A stretch of DNA of 64,000 nt from Candidatus Jettenia sp. (GTDB lineage: Bacteria; Planctomycetota; Brocadiia; Brocadiales; Brocadiaceae). Below the pieces are notes generated by a model. It made no database searches, was not told the DNA's origin, and saw only the letters and a list, made by a program, of their open reading frames with translations. Position 1 is the first letter of the stretch, and each line of letters opens with the position of its first letter. This document shows, piece after piece, positions 34,394 to 44,001 of this stretch. The stretch is from the NCBI GenBank assembly GCA_021650895.1, contig CP091278.1, positions 959,659 to 1,023,658 of the forward strand. Reading direction: 5' to 3'. The position numbers and the translations under genes were made by a program.

Positions 34394-35755
34394 TTATGAA
34401 CGACCGTAGTCATCCTCTAATCTGATAATGTCATCTTCTCCTAAATAGTTACCTCGCTGGATCTCAATAAATACCAGAGAAGATTGCTCCTGATTTGCTA
34501 CACGGTGAGCTGCTCCTTTGGGAATATCAATGGCTTGCCCTGATTTAAGCAATATCTCTTTCCCGTCTATAGTTACCGATGCTTTGCCCCCGACCACATT
34601 CCAATACTCCTCACGTTGAAAATGTTTTTGATAGCTAAGCCGATTTCCCGGTAGAACTGTAATCCTCTTTACCTTATAAGTAGGTTCATCCAATAGTACC
34701 TCCCACTTTCCCCAGGGAGGATTAGCATGGTGTGCCCGTGGTCTTTCCATCTCAAGTATCTTCTTGTATACTTTAAGGTAGTCATCCACCATACGATCCT
34801 GACTAAAACGATCTTCTACCCATCGGCGACATTGCGTCCGATTAATTGTGGAAATTTGTTTCAATCTATTCAATGCATCTTCAATACTTCCAACGATATA
34901 CCCTGTTTCACAGTCTTTTATAATCTCATGCATGGCACTTCCTGAAAAAGCGATAACCGGTGTTCCACATGCCATGGCCTCGATAATGCTCAGATCAAAA
35001 GGATCTCCTAAACGAATTGAATGCAAAAAAGCATAGGCACCACCCAGCAATTTATCCTTAAGTACCTGATCCATCATTCCACAATGAATTATGAGATGAT
35101 CACCCTGCTGCGGAAGCACAACATTCTCAAAATAGGTTTGGTCTAAAACGTTACCGGTAAGAACAAGTCTCATACCAGATTTCTGGGCAATCTCAATCGC
35201 CTCTTCAATACCATTGTTTGGATGGATATTACCAAAGGATATAAGATAGTTTTCTTTTTGTTCTTTAAACGTAAATGACTGTAAATCGATACTATCATAA
35301 ATTGTAGAGATATACTCCAGGCAAGGGTTCCGATCGGCAATACTCGTCGAAACGTAGTAGCTTCGGCCTTCGTCTTCCTTAAAAAGAGATAAGATGTCCG
35401 AAGAAGGTGCATGAATTGTAGTAACCATCGGAGTGTTAATAAGGCGGCGGTAAAAGAGAGGCACGAGATTAAAGTAATTGTGGATTAAATCGAACTCTCC
35501 AGCCTTTTTCAACACATTAACCATATGAGAAGATACACAGGCTATAAAGTTAAGGTGGTTTTCTTCTTCATAAGGAATTAAGCAGTTGGATTCGCGTCTT
35601 TCTTTTGTTTCTAAGTCACTGCCGGTAAAGAGTGTGACATCCACTCCCCGTTTTATTAAACCTTCGGATAAGAGTGAAATGGCATTTTTCTTTGAATTGC
35701 AAGATTTGTGATGCTGCATGAACCTGCTTGATGGCGATAGTATGGCAATTCTCAT
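34394..35755 (-). CDS. Glycosyltransferase family 4 fused to a type-II cupin
   Basis: 453 aa. Residues 1-330 form a GT-B glycosyltransferase. The N-terminal ILSPSSRFM and HNYFNLVPLFY are followed by the family 4 site FDLSIIEAMACGTPVIAFSG near residue 260. Residues 345-450 are a cupin of the mannose-6-phosphate isomerase/GDP-mannose pyrophosphorylase C-terminal type (EEYWNVVGGKASVTIDGKE, KSGQAIDIPKGAAHRV, YLGEDDIIRLEDDYGR). The two are in one continuous frame, so this is a fusion. The cupin hints at a phosphosugar or nucleotide-sugar ligand. It lies upstream of the RiPP-like genes on the same strand, but 360 bases away. Confidence 0.85.
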   Translation of the reverse strand: MRIAILSPSSRFMQHHKSCNSKKNAISLLSEGLIKRGVDVTLFTGSDLETKERRESNCLIPYEEENHLNFIACVSSHMVNVLKKAGEFDLIHNYFNLVPLFYRRLINTPMVTTIHAPSSDILSLFKEDEGRSYYVSTSIADRNPCLEYISTIYDSIDLQSFTFKEQKENYLISFGNIHPNNGIEEAIEIAQKSGMRLVLTGNVLDQTYFENVVLPQQGDHLIIHCGMMDQVLKDKLLGGAYAFLHSIRLGDPFDLSIIEAMACGTPVIAFSGSAMHEIIKDCETGYIVGSIEDALNRLKQISTINRTQCRRWVEDRFSQDRMVDDYLKVYKKILEMERPRAHHANPPWGKWEVLLDEPTYKVKRITVLPGNRLSYQKHFQREEYWNVVGGKASVTIDGKEILLKSGQAIDIPKGAAHRVANQEQSSLVFIEIQRGNYLGEDDIIRLEDDYGRS

Positions 35756-36028
35756 AAGATTACCTCCCTAAAAACCCTTATTGTGTATCTTTAAAATGAA
35801 TGAGATTTCAAGGACAACTAGAGATTAGGATTTTTAGCATAATCTATGCCATTTGTGGTTTCAAATGTGTTTATCTGTGAGTATAGTTCAAACAATCATT
35901 CTTAATGATGATAATAAATCGGGAAAATGTAGGATAAGGCTATACAGGTTATCCGAGAATTGTTTTGTAAATCACATATTCTCCGGTATCGTGACCTATG
36001 TTTACCATGAAAACACTCACGGAGTCGA
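35756..36028. other. Intergenic region, no gene seen
   Basis: Upstream of the glycosyltransferase-cupin gene. No coding frame or repeat I could support. Confidence 0.5.
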
Positions 36029-36247
36029 TGTAGGGCGAGGCTTTAGCCTCATACGTATCAAGCTAAGAGTATCATTCCCTAAGAGAGGAGGATGTGTGTC
36101 TATTTTTCCTCCCTAATCCCCCTGTTTCCCCCTTTTCTAAAGGGGGACTAAGGGGGATTATGTTATTCTTCACCATTTACCTATTTTAGCTTGATGCATA
36201 TGGGCTTTAGCCTTGCCCTACGGAATTGAGATTTCTCAACATTAAAC
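36029..36247. repeat. TGTAGGGC hairpin unit, copy D, split by an inserted element
   Basis: TGTAGGGCGAGGCTTTAGCC at the left; GGCTTTAGCCTTGCCCTACG and an AATTGAGATTTCTCAACATT tail at the right. The element at 36049-36202 lies between. Confidence 0.7.
36049..36202. mobile_element. Inverted-repeat element, copy 3 (shortened)
   Basis: 154 bp with the same ends as copies 1 and 2 (ATCAAGCTAAGAGTA left; TTTTAGCTTGATGCATATG right), but lacking the middle. Flanked by direct repeats GGCTTTAGCC at 36039-36048 and 36203-36212, the same site as copy 2. Confidence 0.72.
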
Positions 36248-36265
36248 ACAGAGATACACAATGTT

Positions 36266-36405
36266 GCAATGGTACAGACGCAAGATTTTGCAATTGTAGA
36301 GATGCAAGATTTTGCGTCTCTACCCAATCCCGTAGGGATGTCAGATTATAGAAAAAGCAGAAAAAAACCCTTCAACCCCGAAGGGGTGACATGGGATATC
36401 TGCAC
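36266..36405. repeat. Short palindromic repeats
   Basis: Two GCAAGATTTTGC units, the second inside GAGATGCAAGATTTTGCGTC. Then CCCGTAGGGATGTCAGAT (36329) and CCCCGAAGGGGTGACAT (36379), two variants of one unit about 50 bases apart. Confidence 0.55.
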
Positions 36406-36554
36406 TGAGATGCATCCCTTCAGGCTTGAATTGCGGTATGTTCAGTCTCATATAGGAGATTACTATAGCCTTACCGCTTAACATTCCTCACAGTTTGGTA
36501 GGCTAAGTTGAGATACGAGAAATAACCTATTCATGAAGTACAGTATTCCCCAAA

Positions 36555-36767
36555 TTAAGTATTACCAAGATACTTTAACTCACCAACGTTACAGACCGGA
36601 CACCTCTCTGGGGTACCAAATACATCTTTGCACGCCCCCATTTCGATCAGGCATTTTGTACAGACAGGATACTTATGTGCCTGGCAATGAGCAGCCTTAC
36701 AGGAATATACCGCCCTTGGTTGCCAAAAAGTACTTTTATGCCCGCATCTGCTACATTCAATTGCCAT
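36555..36767 (-). CDS. Small zinc-ribbon protein
   Basis: 70 aa from the ATG at 36767, preceded by AAGGAGGATACT, a strong ribosome-binding site; the frame opens further back but without a site. Cysteine pairs ECSRCGHKST, then SCKAAHCQAHKYPVCTKC, then RCPVCNVGELKYLG suggest two zinc-binding knuckles. No enzymatic domain is seen. Function unknown; it could be a redox or RNA-related accessory protein. It stands alone on the minus strand after the DUF1264 gene. Confidence 0.75.
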   Translation of the reverse strand: MAIECSRCGHKSTFWQPRAVYSCKAAHCQAHKYPVCTKCLIEMGACKDVFGTPERCPVCNVGELKYLGNT

Positions 36768-36880
36768 AGTATCCTCCTTAACTATACAAACAGGAACCGT
36801 CAATCAATTTTATCTTCTAGCATTTTTAACAATATAGCAAAATCTCTTTCCATAAAGCATACTCATTCTTTCTGGAGTTT

Positions 36881-37636
36881 TTATTTTAACTTCTTTGGTT
36901 TATCTGGCCCCTTACCAGTCCACTGCCGGCCAATCTCCTCAAGGGACTTAGGTACTTCCACTTTCGGAACCTGATAACCATATATCTTTCTCCGCTCACG
37001 CAGGTCATCCGAAGAAATACCGAATTGCTTATCGCGTTTGTCTATCATCTCTTTGCTAATCTGCCCGTCAGCACCGGCCGACCACATCAGGAGCGGTTCT
37101 CCGAGTGGAATATCAGTGCTGGGATCAGGCCATGTATGAAACGTCTTACCCCAGCTCGTAATAAAACCTTCAAGTGCCTTGTCACCCATATCAGATAAAT
37201 CCGGCACAATGAGTTGTCCGGATATTATTTCATAAGCATGAGGATGCCAATACTTCTTTTCCTGTGCTGGGAGCGATTGATAGGTTTTATCGCTAATAAT
37301 GTACTCTATACCAAGAAGCTTGGCAGGCGCTTCTTTGGAGTCGTATACGACACATTGGTGGAGCTCGCCATCCCGTATATTAAGATCCCGCATTGAACAA
37401 TAGTGATGAGCCTCTATCGCCAGATTAGGGTTGTTCTTGGCAATATGGAATGCGCAGAGATATAGGTGAATATCCTTGATGGGATCAGCATATTTCAACT
37501 TATTAACGTTGTTAACACCATCACCCTCTTTTCCTGCTGCAATACATTTTGTTGCAATGAGCGTGAAACCAAGAAACGCAATAATTACAACTACTGTCAT
37601 CTTATTCATCATCTTTTTATAAGAATGTCGACGCAT
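36881..37636 (-). CDS. DUF1264 / OBAP-family secreted protein
   Basis: 251 aa from the ATG at 37636, with AAAGGAG 6 bases upstream; two further ATGs lie upstream. An N-terminal signal or anchor (residues 12-34, TVVVIIAFLGFTLIATKCIAA) precedes the DUF1264 domain (DPIKDIHLYLCAFHIAKNNP, EAHHYCSMRDLNIRDGELHQC, VYDSKEAPAKLLGIEYIISD, QEKKYWHPHAYEI). This family is known as oil-body-associated protein in plants and is also found in bacteria and fungi; its function is unknown. The many histidines (EAHHYC, HPHAYE) could bind a metal (inference). Confidence 0.75.
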   Translation of the reverse strand: MRRHSYKKMMNKMTVVVIIAFLGFTLIATKCIAAGKEGDGVNNVNKLKYADPIKDIHLYLCAFHIAKNNPNLAIEAHHYCSMRDLNIRDGELHQCVVYDSKEAPAKLLGIEYIISDKTYQSLPAQEKKYWHPHAYEIISGQLIVPDLSDMGDKALEGFITSWGKTFHTWPDPSTDIPLGEPLLMWSAGADGQISKEMIDKRDKQFGISSDDLRERRKIYGYQVPKVEVPKSLEEIGRQWTGKGPDKPKKLK

Positions 37637-38024
37637 TTTCATCTCCTTTCTTTTTTCCATGATTAAGAAATTGTCTTTATCAATTACTGATGTAACCTTT
37701 CAAGATACTCAAAAATTACCTATCTTTCTGCCAGATCAGATCTTTTCGACTACCTAAACAACTTCACTTTCAACATATATTAAATCTATTGCACAAGCAA
37801 TTGAAAAATAGTTGGAATTTTGTAGTATACTTTTTTATTATTCACAAAAGAGCTTGCAGTAAATCTCTATGATTCCCTTCCTTCTACAATAAGTTACTTC
37901 AGTTACCAATATCTTTGCAGCAAAGTTTTTTATCTAGAGATAAAAAATAACAGAGAGTATATTTGTAATACTCTTTCTTTTCTCTTTTAAAGTTTAAACG
38001 TGGTAAACGTTATCCAGGGAGGAA
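37637..38024. other. Divergent intergenic region
   Basis: 390 bases between the divergent DUF1264 and 326-aa genes. AT-rich, likely holding both promoters, but no clear pair of hexamers was chosen. Confidence 0.4.
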
Positions 38025-39005
38025 ATGCTCTTGAAGAACAAAGAACATGAAGAAGCAGATAAAGAAAAGAAAAAAATTTGCCTGAATATGAGAGATGTTA
38101 TTACGTATTATATTGCACCATTAGGAAGTATCATTGTTGCAGTAGCTATCGGAATATCGGGATTCTTAGGCTCTAGCTATCTCAAGGAAAAGGCAGCTGT
38201 TAAAGCACGTACTGAAAAGAGCTATCTAACCGTTGAAGCATTACGAATTTACTCAGAGTTAATGAACAAACAGGAGGAGGTGGACAGTGTACTACGGAAA
38301 AATATATTTGACTCAATCATCAGATCATTTTCTGAAACAGAAAACGTACCGATTGAAAAACTCCTGTTAAATCTTAAACTTCTTGCCTATAATTTTAATA
38401 AATCATTGAATATTAAACCCTTTTTTCTATTCCTCAGGGATAAAAAGTTAATTTCCAATACCATGTCTAGTGAGGAATATTTAAAAGATTTGGAGGACAT
38501 CGCACAATATGTTATTACCAGACAACTATGGATTTTGGAAGGAGATGGTAAATGTTTTTTTAGAACAATTGATTTGAATTTACTTCAACAAAATAAAGCA
38601 TGCCTTCTGCTAAAAGATGAAACCATCACCCTGGGAGAAATAGAAAGAAACTTTAGAATCGCTGTGTTAGAAGTTAATACTAACATGAAGGAAATAAAGG
38701 TTAGATTAGAAATTAAAACATCACAAGGATCAAATCATGCATTGGATATAAAAATAGTGGAATTCTGGATAGGCTTATTTGATTTCCCCATGATTGATAA
38801 TATTTACTTATTCCATGATCAGAGGTGTGCAATCGTACTGAACCAATTTTCAGAACAAACTGCAAATATTGCTTTAGTACTCTTTCCTGATGCCCTTGCA
38901 AGCATGAAAGAAAAACCATATTACCAGGAAACAGTCCAACACATTCTTGAGACAGGTGAACTTTTGGGTGAAGAAGGATTAAAAAAATCATGGTCGCTTA
39001 AATAA
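38025..39005 (+). CDS. Membrane-anchored protein of unknown function
   Basis: 326 aa. GGGAGG precedes two possible starts: the ATG at 38025 (very close) and the TTG at 38031 (8 bases away, better). Residues 27-51 (YYIAPLGSIIVAVAIGISGFLG) make one membrane segment, with a charged N-terminal side (KEHEEADKEKKK). The rest is a soluble domain with a helical start (AAVKARTEKSYLTVEALRIYS) and alternating strands later (VLEVNTNMKEIKVRLEI). I do not recognise the family. A polyferredoxin gene follows 200 bases later on the same strand. Confidence 0.7.
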   Translation: MLLKNKEHEEADKEKKKICLNMRDVITYYIAPLGSIIVAVAIGISGFLGSSYLKEKAAVKARTEKSYLTVEALRIYSELMNKQEEVDSVLRKNIFDSIIRSFSETENVPIEKLLLNLKLLAYNFNKSLNIKPFFLFLRDKKLISNTMSSEEYLKDLEDIAQYVITRQLWILEGDGKCFFRTIDLNLLQQNKACLLLKDETITLGEIERNFRIAVLEVNTNMKEIKVRLEIKTSQGSNHALDIKIVEFWIGLFDFPMIDNIYLFHDQRCAIVLNQFSEQTANIALVLFPDALASMKEKPYYQETVQHILETGELLGEEGLKKSWSLK

Positions 39006-39213
39006 ATATCATCAATTTTCATCAACCTCGTACTTACCAATGTATTAAATGTATCAAAGAATGTCAGAACTACTGCACAAGAATAAGTTTTGATAACATC
39101 TCATCGTACAAGAGTAAAAATATGACAAGAAGTAGATAATTTATTTGCAGCTTACTGTACAATTTTATAAAATAATGGTTATTAATTATTTTACAAATCC
39201 AGGGAGTCTCACC

Positions 39214-39642
39214 ATGAAAAAGAAATTCATAAAAGATAAATGTATAACGTGTAAGCAGTGCATGATGGAATGTTCTGTACGTCATTCTGCCTCAGGAAAT
39301 CTCTATGACGCTTTTACAGAAACGCCGAAATCCCATTACCGGTTACAAGTATCCATAAGAAAAGATAGGCCACATATGACGGTATGCCAAAATTGTGCAA
39401 AACCCAAATGTATGGCATCCTGCGAATATGGCGCTATCACAAAATATGAAGATGGTAATGTGGTCATTGATACAAAAAAATGTGTCGGCTGCTGGGCTTG
39501 TGTAGAGGCATGCCCTTTTGGCGCAATAACCAAGAACGCCGAACTCAATTTTGCCTTCAATTGCGACGATTGCAGGGGATTTGATACTATGGCCTGTGTA
39601 GAGGCATGTAAAACCGGCGCCCTCGTGTATACTGATAAATAA
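39214..39642 (+). CDS. Polyferredoxin with four [4Fe-4S] sites (CooF/DMSO-reductase beta type)
   Basis: 142 aa from the ATG at 39214; AGGGAG lies 9 bases upstream. Four cysteine clusters are visible: CITCKQCMMECS, CQNCAKPKCMASC, CVGCWACVEACPFGAI and CDDCRGFDTMACVEAC. This is the arrangement of four-cluster electron-transfer subunits such as CooF or HycB. It would shuttle electrons between a redox enzyme and a partner in the cytoplasm or at the membrane. No catalytic partner gene is adjacent, so it is an orphan here. A strong hairpin follows at 39665. Confidence 0.85.
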   Translation: MKKKFIKDKCITCKQCMMECSVRHSASGNLYDAFTETPKSHYRLQVSIRKDRPHMTVCQNCAKPKCMASCEYGAITKYEDGNVVIDTKKCVGCWACVEACPFGAITKNAELNFAFNCDDCRGFDTMACVEACKTGALVYTDK

Positions 39643-39664
39643 ATATTGAACTTATTTTAGCATA

Positions 39665-39699
39665 GGTAGTAAGGGCAAATAGCTATTGCCCTTACTACC
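39665..39699. terminator. Hairpin between convergent genes
   Basis: GGTAGTAAGGGCAA and TTGCCCTTACTACC, a perfect 14-bp stem with loop ATAGCTA. It separates the ferredoxin gene (+) from leuS (-) and likely stops both transcripts, though T-runs are weak. Confidence 0.7.
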
Positions 39700-39714
39700 A
39701 AACAAAAACCTCAT

Positions 39715-42216
39715 CTATTTTACCACAATATTTACGAGTTTTTTCGGTACAATAACGGTATTGACAATTTTCTTACCGTCCAATAATGCGGTAATGCGTT
39801 CATCATCGAGCACACACCTTCTCAATTCATCGTTGTTCATATCGACAGGCACCGATAGACGACTTCTGACTTTACTGTTGATCTGAATAACAATCTCTAT
39901 CATCTCCTCATGGATAGCATTTTTGTCATACGCAGGCCATGGTTGCTGGAATATGCTTGGTTTGTGTCCCATAACTTCCCATAATTCTTCACAAATATGA
40001 GGAACAAAGGGAGCCATTAACAAAAGAATAGTTTCCATGGCATGGCGGAAGACATGAAAATCAAGTTCTTCTTCAGTTTTCTGCGGAATGGTAACATGAA
40101 ACGAATCTACGTTGTTGAGTAACTCCATTACAGAAGCAATCGCCGTGTTGAAATGCCAGGAGGTTTCTATATCTTCTGTAACCTTCTTTATGGTTTGATT
40201 TGTTTGACGGTAAAGGGCCTTCGCCTGATTTGAAAGTTTTTGGATGTAAATATCCGTTCTCGGTATTTTTGCATAAACTTCCTCATAATCGGTAATTTTT
40301 TGCCATAAACGGCCAAGAAACCGATAAGCGCCTAAAACTCCACGGTCGTTCCATTCAGCATCCTTCTGAGGCGGACCGATAAAAAGGATATAGAGGCGCT
40401 GGGTATCTGCTCCATACTTATCAATAAGGATATCAGGACTCACGACGTTACCTTTGGACTTTGACATTTTAGCGCCGTCCTTGATAATCATACCCTGAGT
40501 AAAGAGGTGTTGAAAAGGCTCTTTAAACGTAATATATTCAAGATCGTAAAGGACCTTGGTAATGAAACGAGAATACAGGAGGTGCAGAATCGCATGTTCG
40601 ACACCGCCAATATACTGGTCTACAGGTAACCATGTATTAACTTTTTCCGGAATAAAAGGCCTATTTTCTTCCTTAGGGGAAAGGTATCTGAGGAAATACC
40701 AGCTCGAATCCACAAACGTGTCCATCGTATCGATCTCCCGCCTTGTCGCCCCGGAACATCTCGGACATTGCGTATTAATAAATGAATCCACCTCTGCCAA
40801 TGGACTCATGCCGTGAGACTTAAATTCTACTTTTTCAGGCAGTACCACCGGAAGCTGTGATTCAGGAACAGGTACTGTACCACATTTTTCACAGTAAACA
40901 ATGGGAATAGGCGCTCCCCAGTACCGCTGCCTTGATATAAGCCAGTCCCGTAACCTGTAGGTTACCGTCTTTGTACCGAATCCTTTCGATTCGAGATATT
41001 CAGTAATCTTTCTTATCGCTTCAGTATTCGGCACACCATTAAAAATCCCTGAATTGACCTGCACACCATCATCAACGTATGCCGCCTTCATTGTATCAGC
41101 TCTCAATTCTCCTTCTCTGGGTTGAATAACAATCGTAACCGGCAGATGATATTTCCTGGCAAACAGAAAATCCCGCTGATCGTGAGCAGGCACACCCATA
41201 ACAGCTCCCGTACCATATTCCATAAGAACATAATTGGCTATCCAAATGGGGACTTTACTGTTATTGACAGGATTGATAACATATTTACCAGTAAATATTC
41301 CCTCCTTTTCTGTACCTTCTGCCGTACGTTCTACTATACCCTGACTGCGTGCCTTTTCTATAAAATCCCTAATCACATTTTCCTGGGGAGAGCCGGAAAT
41401 CAACTCATCAATAAAGGAATGTTCTGGCGCCAGGGAAATAAAGGTAACACCATAGAGTGTATCAGGGCGTGTGGTAAAGCACGGCACTATCGTATCAGAA
41501 TTTTCTAAGGTAAAATTGACCCGAACACCTTCGCTTCTCCCTATCCAATTTGCCTGCATGGTCTTTACCCGTTCAGGCCAGCCCTCTAATAAAAAAATAT
41601 CATCCAGTAATATTTGCGCATACTGACTGATACGGAAAAACCATTGTTCAAGGTCTCGCTGTCGGACCGGCGTATCACAGCGTTCACAACAACCGTCTAC
41701 AACCTGTTCATTGGCCAGCACGGTGGCACATGAAGGACACCAGTTTACGGCTGCCTTCTTTTTATATGCCAGATTATTCTCGTAGAGTTTGAGGAATATC
41801 CACTGTGTCCATTTATAATAATCGGGGCTACAGGAAGTAACTTCTCTATCCCAGTCATAGCCTACCCCCCATCGCTGAAGTTGGCGTTTCATGGCCTTAA
41901 TATTGTCTCTTGTCCAGAGAGTAGGATGAACACCACTCTTGATAGCTGCGTTTTCCGCAGGAAGACCAAAGGCATCCCAACCAATAGGTGAAAGCACATT
42001 GTATCCCTTCATAATTTTGTATCGTGAGACAACATCACCAATGATATAGTTTCTGCCGTGACCTACATGCAGGGTACCAGAGGGATACGGGAACATGACC
42101 AGACAGTAGAATTTTTCTTTCCTGCTCATTTCATCAACATGAAACAATCCGCAACCTTCCCAAAATCCCTGCCACTTTCTCTCAATATCGGTGAAGTTAT
42201 ATTCCCTCTTTGCCAT
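39715..42216 (-). CDS. leuS: Leucyl-tRNA synthetase
   Basis: 833 aa, slightly shorter than the E. coli enzyme. The HIGH motif appears as PYPSGTLHVGHGRNY near residue 45, and KMSKS as GAKMSKSKGN near 575. The CP1 editing domain contains TTRPDTLYGVTF. The zinc region has CPSCATVLANEQVVDGCCERC and later CEKCGTVPVP. The C-terminal end has MSKSKGN downstream features and LDGKKIVNTVIVPKKLVNIV, as in bacterial LeuRS. It charges tRNA-Leu. It seems to be transcribed alone. Confidence 0.96.
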   Translation of the reverse strand: MAKREYNFTDIERKWQGFWEGCGLFHVDEMSRKEKFYCLVMFPYPSGTLHVGHGRNYIIGDVVSRYKIMKGYNVLSPIGWDAFGLPAENAAIKSGVHPTLWTRDNIKAMKRQLQRWGVGYDWDREVTSCSPDYYKWTQWIFLKLYENNLAYKKKAAVNWCPSCATVLANEQVVDGCCERCDTPVRQRDLEQWFFRISQYAQILLDDIFLLEGWPERVKTMQANWIGRSEGVRVNFTLENSDTIVPCFTTRPDTLYGVTFISLAPEHSFIDELISGSPQENVIRDFIEKARSQGIVERTAEGTEKEGIFTGKYVINPVNNSKVPIWIANYVLMEYGTGAVMGVPAHDQRDFLFARKYHLPVTIVIQPREGELRADTMKAAYVDDGVQVNSGIFNGVPNTEAIRKITEYLESKGFGTKTVTYRLRDWLISRQRYWGAPIPIVYCEKCGTVPVPESQLPVVLPEKVEFKSHGMSPLAEVDSFINTQCPRCSGATRREIDTMDTFVDSSWYFLRYLSPKEENRPFIPEKVNTWLPVDQYIGGVEHAILHLLYSRFITKVLYDLEYITFKEPFQHLFTQGMIIKDGAKMSKSKGNVVSPDILIDKYGADTQRLYILFIGPPQKDAEWNDRGVLGAYRFLGRLWQKITDYEEVYAKIPRTDIYIQKLSNQAKALYRQTNQTIKKVTEDIETSWHFNTAIASVMELLNNVDSFHVTIPQKTEEELDFHVFRHAMETILLLMAPFVPHICEELWEVMGHKPSIFQQPWPAYDKNAIHEEMIEIVIQINSKVRSRLSVPVDMNNDELRRCVLDDERITALLDGKKIVNTVIVPKKLVNIVVK

Positions 42217-42539
42217 CCAAAGCTCCTTAAACTTGAATCATAGAGACACAAAAACATGGATAAAACAGACAGATAGAGTTTACAAGTATAATTCTGTACC
42301 TCTATATCAATGAAATCTATTGTCTAAATTATTGTATTCTTTTTGAGAAATCGTTAAAGAAATTAAAATTCTATCAAAATTTCATACTGAATCAATTGAA
42401 ATTCCCATTGAAAAGCCTTGACAATCTTTATTGATCATGTTATTTTTATACCTTGTCAAATTAACCACGAAAATATCACGCATTTCTCTTTTATATTCGT
42501 GTAAATTCGTGGCTAATTTCTCCGGTAGAATATTTAGGT
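42217..42539. other. Intergenic region upstream of tRNA-Ala
   Basis: No gene. Contains a probable promoter (42418-42446) and an inverted repeat of the CCACGAA family: TTAACCACGAA (42462) and TTCGTGGCTAA (42507). Confidence 0.6.
42418..42446 (+). promoter_or_regulatory. Sigma-70-like promoter upstream of tRNA-Ala
   Basis: TTGACA at 42418-42423 and TATTTT at 42441-42446 with a 17-base spacer, about 93 bases before the tRNA. Confidence 0.45.
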
Positions 42540-42618
<79 letters not shown>

Positions 42619-42630
42619 AATTCAAAGGTT

Positions 42631-43683
42631 TCAGGCGTTTGACACTTCCTGTTTTTGCTCAACTGTAGTCAAATTGTAGTCAACTTCTAAAACCTGTATT
42701 CCATCCCTTAGACTATCCGGACAATGATGAGCATACCTCTGCGTCATTCGAATATCCTTATGACCTAATAACTTTGCTATTTTATATATATCGACCCCTC
42801 TTTGTGCTAGGCGTGTAGCAAAGGTATGTCTAAAAGTATGTGGAGTTACATCTTCAATACTAACCTTCTTTAATACACTTTCAAGCGCCCTTCGGAGATT
42901 ATCGCTATCAATCTTAGTTCCGACAGCACTTGTAAACACTAAATCATTCTTAATATTTCTTACCTTTGATTTCTGCACTAATATATCGAGTGCTATTTGA
43001 TTCAATGGTATAGTTCTTGGCTTTTTGTTTTTGGATTCGTGAATTAAAATCGTTTTACGGAACAGATTTACCCGACTCCATTCTAAGGAAAGTAATTCGG
43101 AGATACGCAACCCTGTATGTAAATCAAAAACAATTATATCCCTTAGCCATTGAGGAGATACTGCAAGTAATCTTTTTTCCTCATCTTCAGTTAACCAACG
43201 ATCTTTTTCGTTATTCTCTATCTCTTTTGGAACCTTGGAGACAGGATTAATTTGAATCCATTCCCATTCTTTAACCGCTAAATTAAAAGCCTTTGAGAGC
43301 ATAGCTAACTCCCTGTTAATAGTAGCAGGCTTTACACCTTCATTTCTTCTTAACACCTTATACTCAGAAATCATTTTAGGTGATATTTTTGAAACCTTTG
43401 AAGTACCAAAAAAAGGTATAAGGTGTTTCAATGATGCTGAATAGTTACGCTGCATATTTTTCGAGACTTTAGGAGCATGCTCATTCATGAACTTTTCTAT
43501 CATTTCAGTGAAAGTTTTGTAACTCCCGATAAACTTATCAAAATACTTTCCCTCAACAATTTCGGTTCTAATCTTAGCTTCAATCTCTTTGGCAAGTTTC
43601 TTATCAGAAGTATCTAAACTTTTTTGAATCCTTTTCCCATCATGCCTAATACAAGTCCACCAGACACCACCCCGTTTAAACAT
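42631..43683 (-). CDS. Tyrosine recombinase (integrase) of the tRNA-Ala element
   Basis: 350 aa, complete. The N-terminal arm-binding segment (FKRGGVWWTCIRHDGKRIQK) is followed by the core-binding domain (residues 55-150) and the catalytic domain. Catalytic residues: TGLRISELLSLEW (Arg), HTFRHTFATRL (HxxR), GHKDIRMTQRYAHH (His and Tyr). It should catalyse integration into and excision from tRNA-Ala; its 3' end faces attL 13 bases away. A close homologue, broken, lies at 51872-52938. Confidence 0.95.
   Translation of the reverse strand: MFKRGGVWWTCIRHDGKRIQKSLDTSDKKLAKEIEAKIRTEIVEGKYFDKFIGSYKTFTEMIEKFMNEHAPKVSKNMQRNYSASLKHLIPFFGTSKVSKISPKMISEYKVLRRNEGVKPATINRELAMLSKAFNLAVKEWEWIQINPVSKVPKEIENNEKDRWLTEDEEKRLLAVSPQWLRDIIVFDLHTGLRISELLSLEWSRVNLFRKTILIHESKNKKPRTIPLNQIALDILVQKSKVRNIKNDLVFTSAVGTKIDSDNLRRALESVLKKVSIEDVTPHTFRHTFATRLAQRGVDIYKIAKLLGHKDIRMTQRYAHHCPDSLRDGIQVLEVDYNLTTVEQKQEVSNA
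42662..42684 (+). repeat. Copy 1 of 23-bp repeat with doubled TGTAGTCAA
   Basis: Two TGTAGTCAA words 12 bases apart, in the 3' end of the integrase coding sequence. The same 23 bases recur at 48302-48324 near attR. Confidence 0.8.
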
Positions 43684-43746
43684 ATTTTCCTCCTTTCCCG
43701 GGACTGATTGTGCCTGTATGACCGCTATTAGGCATTATAATTATTC

Positions 43747-43968
43747 CTAAAAAATTTCTCCAATGATTTTATTCGCAACTTCCTTAAATGATTGCATATC
43801 ACGTTTATAAGATGCCATTATCTGGTCTATATCTTCTAAATCAAATAAAACACGACGACCAAACTTAATAGAGGGAACTTTTCCCTGGCTTGCCCAATCG
43901 TAGAGTGTTTTCACGGGCAAAGAGGTATATTCAGAGACTTCTTTAACACTCACATACCGTTTTTTCAT
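43747..43968 (-). CDS. Excisionase-type MerR/helix-turn-helix protein
   Basis: 73 aa from the ATG at 43968 (AAGGA 7 bases upstream). SVKEVSEYTSLPVKTLYDWA followed by GKVPSIKFGRRVLFDLEDID is the standard AlpA/excisionase HTH_17 domain, which bends DNA to drive excision or regulates element genes. It stands just upstream of the integrase gene on the same strand. A degenerate copy lies at 51606-51814 next to the second integrase, so the xis-int pair is a conserved module. Confidence 0.9.
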   Translation of the reverse strand: MKKRYVSVKEVSEYTSLPVKTLYDWASQGKVPSIKFGRRVLFDLEDIDQIMASYKRDMQSFKEVANKIIGEIF

Positions 43969-44001
43969 TGTGATGTCCTTATTCATCATATTATTACTTC
44001 A

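Noticed and set aside
36269-36481. Plus-strand frame of 70 aa
   Set aside because: It is translated repeat DNA (GCAAGATTTTGC and CCCGAAGGG units), not a gene.
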